Positions 61,946 to 64,000 of a stretch of 64,000 bases of DNA are shown here, in pieces. The position numbers were made by a program, and so were the translations under genes. The notes beneath the pieces were generated by a model. It did no database searches. It was not told the origin of the DNA and was given only the letters and a program-made list of their open reading frames with translations. Source of the DNA: Parachryseolinea silvisoli (GTDB taxonomy: Bacteria; Bacteroidota; Bacteroidia; Cytophagales; Cyclobacteriaceae); assembly GCF_021190955.1 (NCBI RefSeq), contig NZ_JAIOAO010000003.1, positions 930,001 through 994,000 on the forward strand, read 5' to 3'. Numbering within the stretch: the stretch's first letter is position 1; every line of letters begins with the position of its first letter.

Positions 61946-62620
61946 ATGAAGAGACCACCTATCGATGAATTGTTTTTTGAGCTCTACGGGTATTATCCGG
62001 AGAAGGCAGGGCAGGGGTTCGAAATGTTGGTGGCCGCTGCACTAAAACTATTAGCGGGGCGGGACATGCCCTATGGCAATGCAGGAGATGAACAGCTGGG
62101 CTCACGCGACGGTATGCGGACATCGACGGAAGAGAACGACCAGGGCGGAATCTCAAAGATCACCTTGAGAATGCTCATGCATGTAGCCGAATATGAGCAA
62201 GGTGAATTTTCGATTGTCTTTACCGACGATGGCTATGCCCAGTTGGCGCAGCAGGAACCGGAGGGGATAGAAATAACCTCTGAAATGGAGGAGTTCTATG
62301 ACGCCGGGGGCAACGTGGCCGCCACGCTGGATGAGCTGGGCGATCTGGTAGCGGCAGGCACCACCGGCGAAGACGATTTTATGGCCATCGGCACCTGGAT
62401 GCTGATCGGTAAGTATTTTAAATACAAAGGCCGGCTCTATGGCGTCCGCGGCGTCGAATATAGCGTTCCCGTGAGAGCCATTAAGTATGTGGTCGTCATT
62501 GAAGGTACCGGACGCGCCAACCTGTTCGTGAAATCGGAGTCCGGCGAAATGGACAAACTTGTAAAATACGTCGATCTAAGAACAGCGGCATTTACGGGCG
62601 GTAAAGTGATTCAAGTTTAA
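61946..62620 (+). CDS. Restriction-endonuclease-like protein without visible catalytic core
   Basis: A 224-residue protein. The N-terminus (ELYGYYPEKAGQGFEMLVAA, LKLLAGRDMPY) looks like the first helix of Mrr-like PD-(D/E)XK nucleases. The segment from residue 57 (RTSTEENDQGGISKITLRML) resembles the part that normally follows the nuclease core, and no D-ExK motif is found between. The C-terminal 60 residues are beta-rich (WMLIGKYFKYKGRLYGVRGV, PVRAIKYVVVIEGTG). Either an inactive remnant or a member of another family; the frame is open and shows no decay otherwise. Confidence 0.5.
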   Translation: MKRPPIDELFFELYGYYPEKAGQGFEMLVAAALKLLAGRDMPYGNAGDEQLGSRDGMRTSTEENDQGGISKITLRMLMHVAEYEQGEFSIVFTDDGYAQLAQQEPEGIEITSEMEEFYDAGGNVAATLDELGDLVAAGTTGEDDFMAIGTWMLIGKYFKYKGRLYGVRGVEYSVPVRAIKYVVVIEGTGRANLFVKSESGEMDKLVKYVDLRTAAFTGGKVIQV

Positions 62621-62626
62621 TAGTGC

Positions 62627-64000
62627 TTATTCACTTTTCAGATTATCCACAGGCTTCACCAATGCCGCTCTACTCGTCTGCGATCCAATCGTGATCACGC
62701 CGAATACTATCAGCAACCCTACACCCAGCAAGATCGTTGGCAGATCTACACTCACGTGGTAGGGCAGAAGCTCCAGCCACAGCGCATTTAGAAAATACGC
62801 TGCCGGTACGGCAATGACGACCGCCATGAGCAGGATCACAACAAACCCCTTCGACAATAAATAGATCAGCGCTCCGTCACTGCTGCCCAGAATCTTGCGG
62901 ATGGAGATTTCCTTAAGGCGCGTTTCGGTAGTATAGGTCGCCATGCCCAGCAGACCAAGACAGGAGATCAGGATGGCCAGGGAGGCTACGGTCATGAGGA
63001 TGTGTACAGCGTCACCGAAGATAAGCTCGTAAAACTTCAACACTTCACCTTCTACGTCTTTACAATCGATCTTCAGACCGGGATTTACGGCGGCCCAGGA
63101 TTTTTCGATAGAAGCGATTGCCGCCTCGCGGGTGCCACTATACTTTACCTGCACCAAACCATAGCGTGTCGGGTCAACCAGCAGCGCCAGCGGAGCAATT
63201 TCGTCCAGCATCGGTGCGTGGTTATAGTCTTTCAGCACACCGATAATCGTCTTGGTCGTGGAATCACGACGGTAGATGACCGTTTCGCCCAGCGCGTCGA
63301 GGGGTGTTTTGAATTGCAGGGCCTCGGCGGCTTTTTCGTTGATCACGATAAAGTTCTTATTAGAGGCGCCTCCGTTTGGTGGAAAGAATTTGCCCGCCAC
63401 CAGCGTCAGGCGCAGGTTGGCCATATAGTCTTCATCTACAATAAATTGGTGGATATAGGTTCCCTCGGCATCTTCCGGTCCACGTCGGAAGCTGTCGCCA
63501 TCATCAAAACCCGAAGCCAGTATATTGGACGCCGCGGAGACATTCGTGAGGTTATTGTATTTGAGTAGCTCTGCTTTGAGTGCAGCGGCGGAGCTCCCGT
63601 TCAAGCGTACCGCGATGTTGTTGTGCATGTCGAAGCCGTGGTCCCTGTACATAAAAAGACCGAGCTGGTTGTACGTTACAATTACACTCAGAATAAAGAT
63701 CAGTGACACCGTGAACTGCAAGACAAGCAGCACCTTACGCATTCCCACCCGTGACAGCAACTTCACGTTGCTCAGACTCTTGAGTACCTTGACCGGCTCA
63801 AAGCCCGAAAGCACCACCGCCGGGAAGAACCCCGCGAGTACGCCCACCGTGGCAGCGAATGCCACAAACAAAGCATATACCATCGAGCCCCCCTGCAGGT
63901 CCCAATGGAACAGGCGGGCAAAGTTAAGCTGGAGCAACAGGGGTTTAAGGGCCACCAGGAGTAACAGGGCCAGCACCAGGGCAAACAATGCCACCACTAT
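62627..64000 (-). CDS. MacB/FtsX-type ABC permease, 5' end outside window
   Basis: The C-terminal 458 residues of a permease of the same family as the gene at 49251: FtsX helices at the start (FVAFAATVGVLAGFFPAVVL), FEPVKVLKSLSN linker, TM (LLVLQFTVSLIFILSVIVTY), the second periplasmic domain, and three terminal helices (ILISCLGLLGMATYTTETRL, KEISIRKILGSSDGA). It ends with RAALVKPVDNLKSE. The frame is open up to position 64000. The stop is 6 bases from the stop of the convergent gene. Confidence 0.92.
   Translation of the reverse strand: MVVALFALVLALLLLVALKPLLLQLNFARLFHWDLQGGSMVYALFVAFAATVGVLAGFFPAVVLSGFEPVKVLKSLSNVKLLSRVGMRKVLLVLQFTVSLIFILSVIVTYNQLGLFMYRDHGFDMHNNIAVRLNGSSAAALKAELLKYNNLTNVSAASNILASGFDDGDSFRRGPEDAEGTYIHQFIVDEDYMANLRLTLVAGKFFPPNGGASNKNFIVINEKAAEALQFKTPLDALGETVIYRRDSTTKTIIGVLKDYNHAPMLDEIAPLALLVDPTRYGLVQVKYSGTREAAIASIEKSWAAVNPGLKIDCKDVEGEVLKFYELIFGDAVHILMTVASLAILISCLGLLGMATYTTETRLKEISIRKILGSSDGALIYLLSKGFVVILLMAVVIAVPAAYFLNALWLELLPYHVSVDLPTILLGVGLLIVFGVITIGSQTSRAALVKPVDNLKSE

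Overview
The window comes from the chromosome of a member of the Bacteroidota, probably a soil or aquatic Cytophagia/Chitinophagia-type bacterium. The evidence is a C-terminal type IX secretion sorting domain, several families largely confined to Bacteroidota (DUF2911, HYC_CC_PP, DUF3347, DUF6268, M56-TonB fusions, LytTR kinase/regulator pairs), lipoprotein signals of the SPII type, and promoter elements of the TAnnTTTG type. No rRNA, tRNA, CRISPR array, integrase or transposase was seen.

Region 1 (1-17.2 kb, all on the minus strand, visibly more A+T-rich than the rest) is a copper/silver or related heavy-metal resistance island. In transcription order it holds: a small repeat protein, a CusA/CzcA-type RND pump, an HYC_CC_PP protein, a second RND pump, a TolC-like channel, two CusB-like adaptors with metal-binding N-termini, a DUF3347 lipoprotein, a multicopper oxidase, a second DUF3347 protein, a DUF2911 protein, a YceI protein and a CopB-type P-type ATPase cut by the window edge. 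Both RND pumps are encoded as two separate genes, broken at the same cytoplasmic loop between TM4 and TM5. This is the most striking feature of the window.

Region 2 (17.5-24.3 kb) has an HxlR regulator facing a dinucleotide-binding oxidoreductase, then a compact three-gene operon (DEDDh exonuclease, Toprim protein, radical SAM protein) of unknown role, then a FKBP isomerase and small stand-alone genes.

Region 3 (24.6-36.3 kb) carries an O-acylation module (two SGNH-hydrolase-like proteins and an MBOAT acyltransferase), a HopJ-family protein, a ricin-lectin lipoprotein, a phytoene-desaturase-like flavoprotein, a DUF4259 protein, a cupin and a GH20 hexosaminidase.

Region 4 (36.4-49 kb) is rich in regulators: AraC, HxlR/SDR, ArsR/SRPBCC, a LytS-LytTR two-component pair beside an outer-membrane protein, BlaI/M56 with two clear operators, exonuclease III, and azoreductase/HxlR/RidA. 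Three HxlR genes each stand next to a divergent oxidoreductase. Two of them share a recognition helix and also a promoter motif; the third differs in both.

Region 5 (49-64 kb) has two MacB/FtsX-type permeases (the last one cut by the edge), a methyltransferase, Crp and AraC regulators, an aldo/keto reductase, an M28 peptidase, a beta-propeller lipoprotein, an epoxide hydrolase, a large surface protein joining YadA-like repeats, an S74 chaperone domain and a T9SS signal, and a protein that looks like a restriction endonuclease without its catalytic core.
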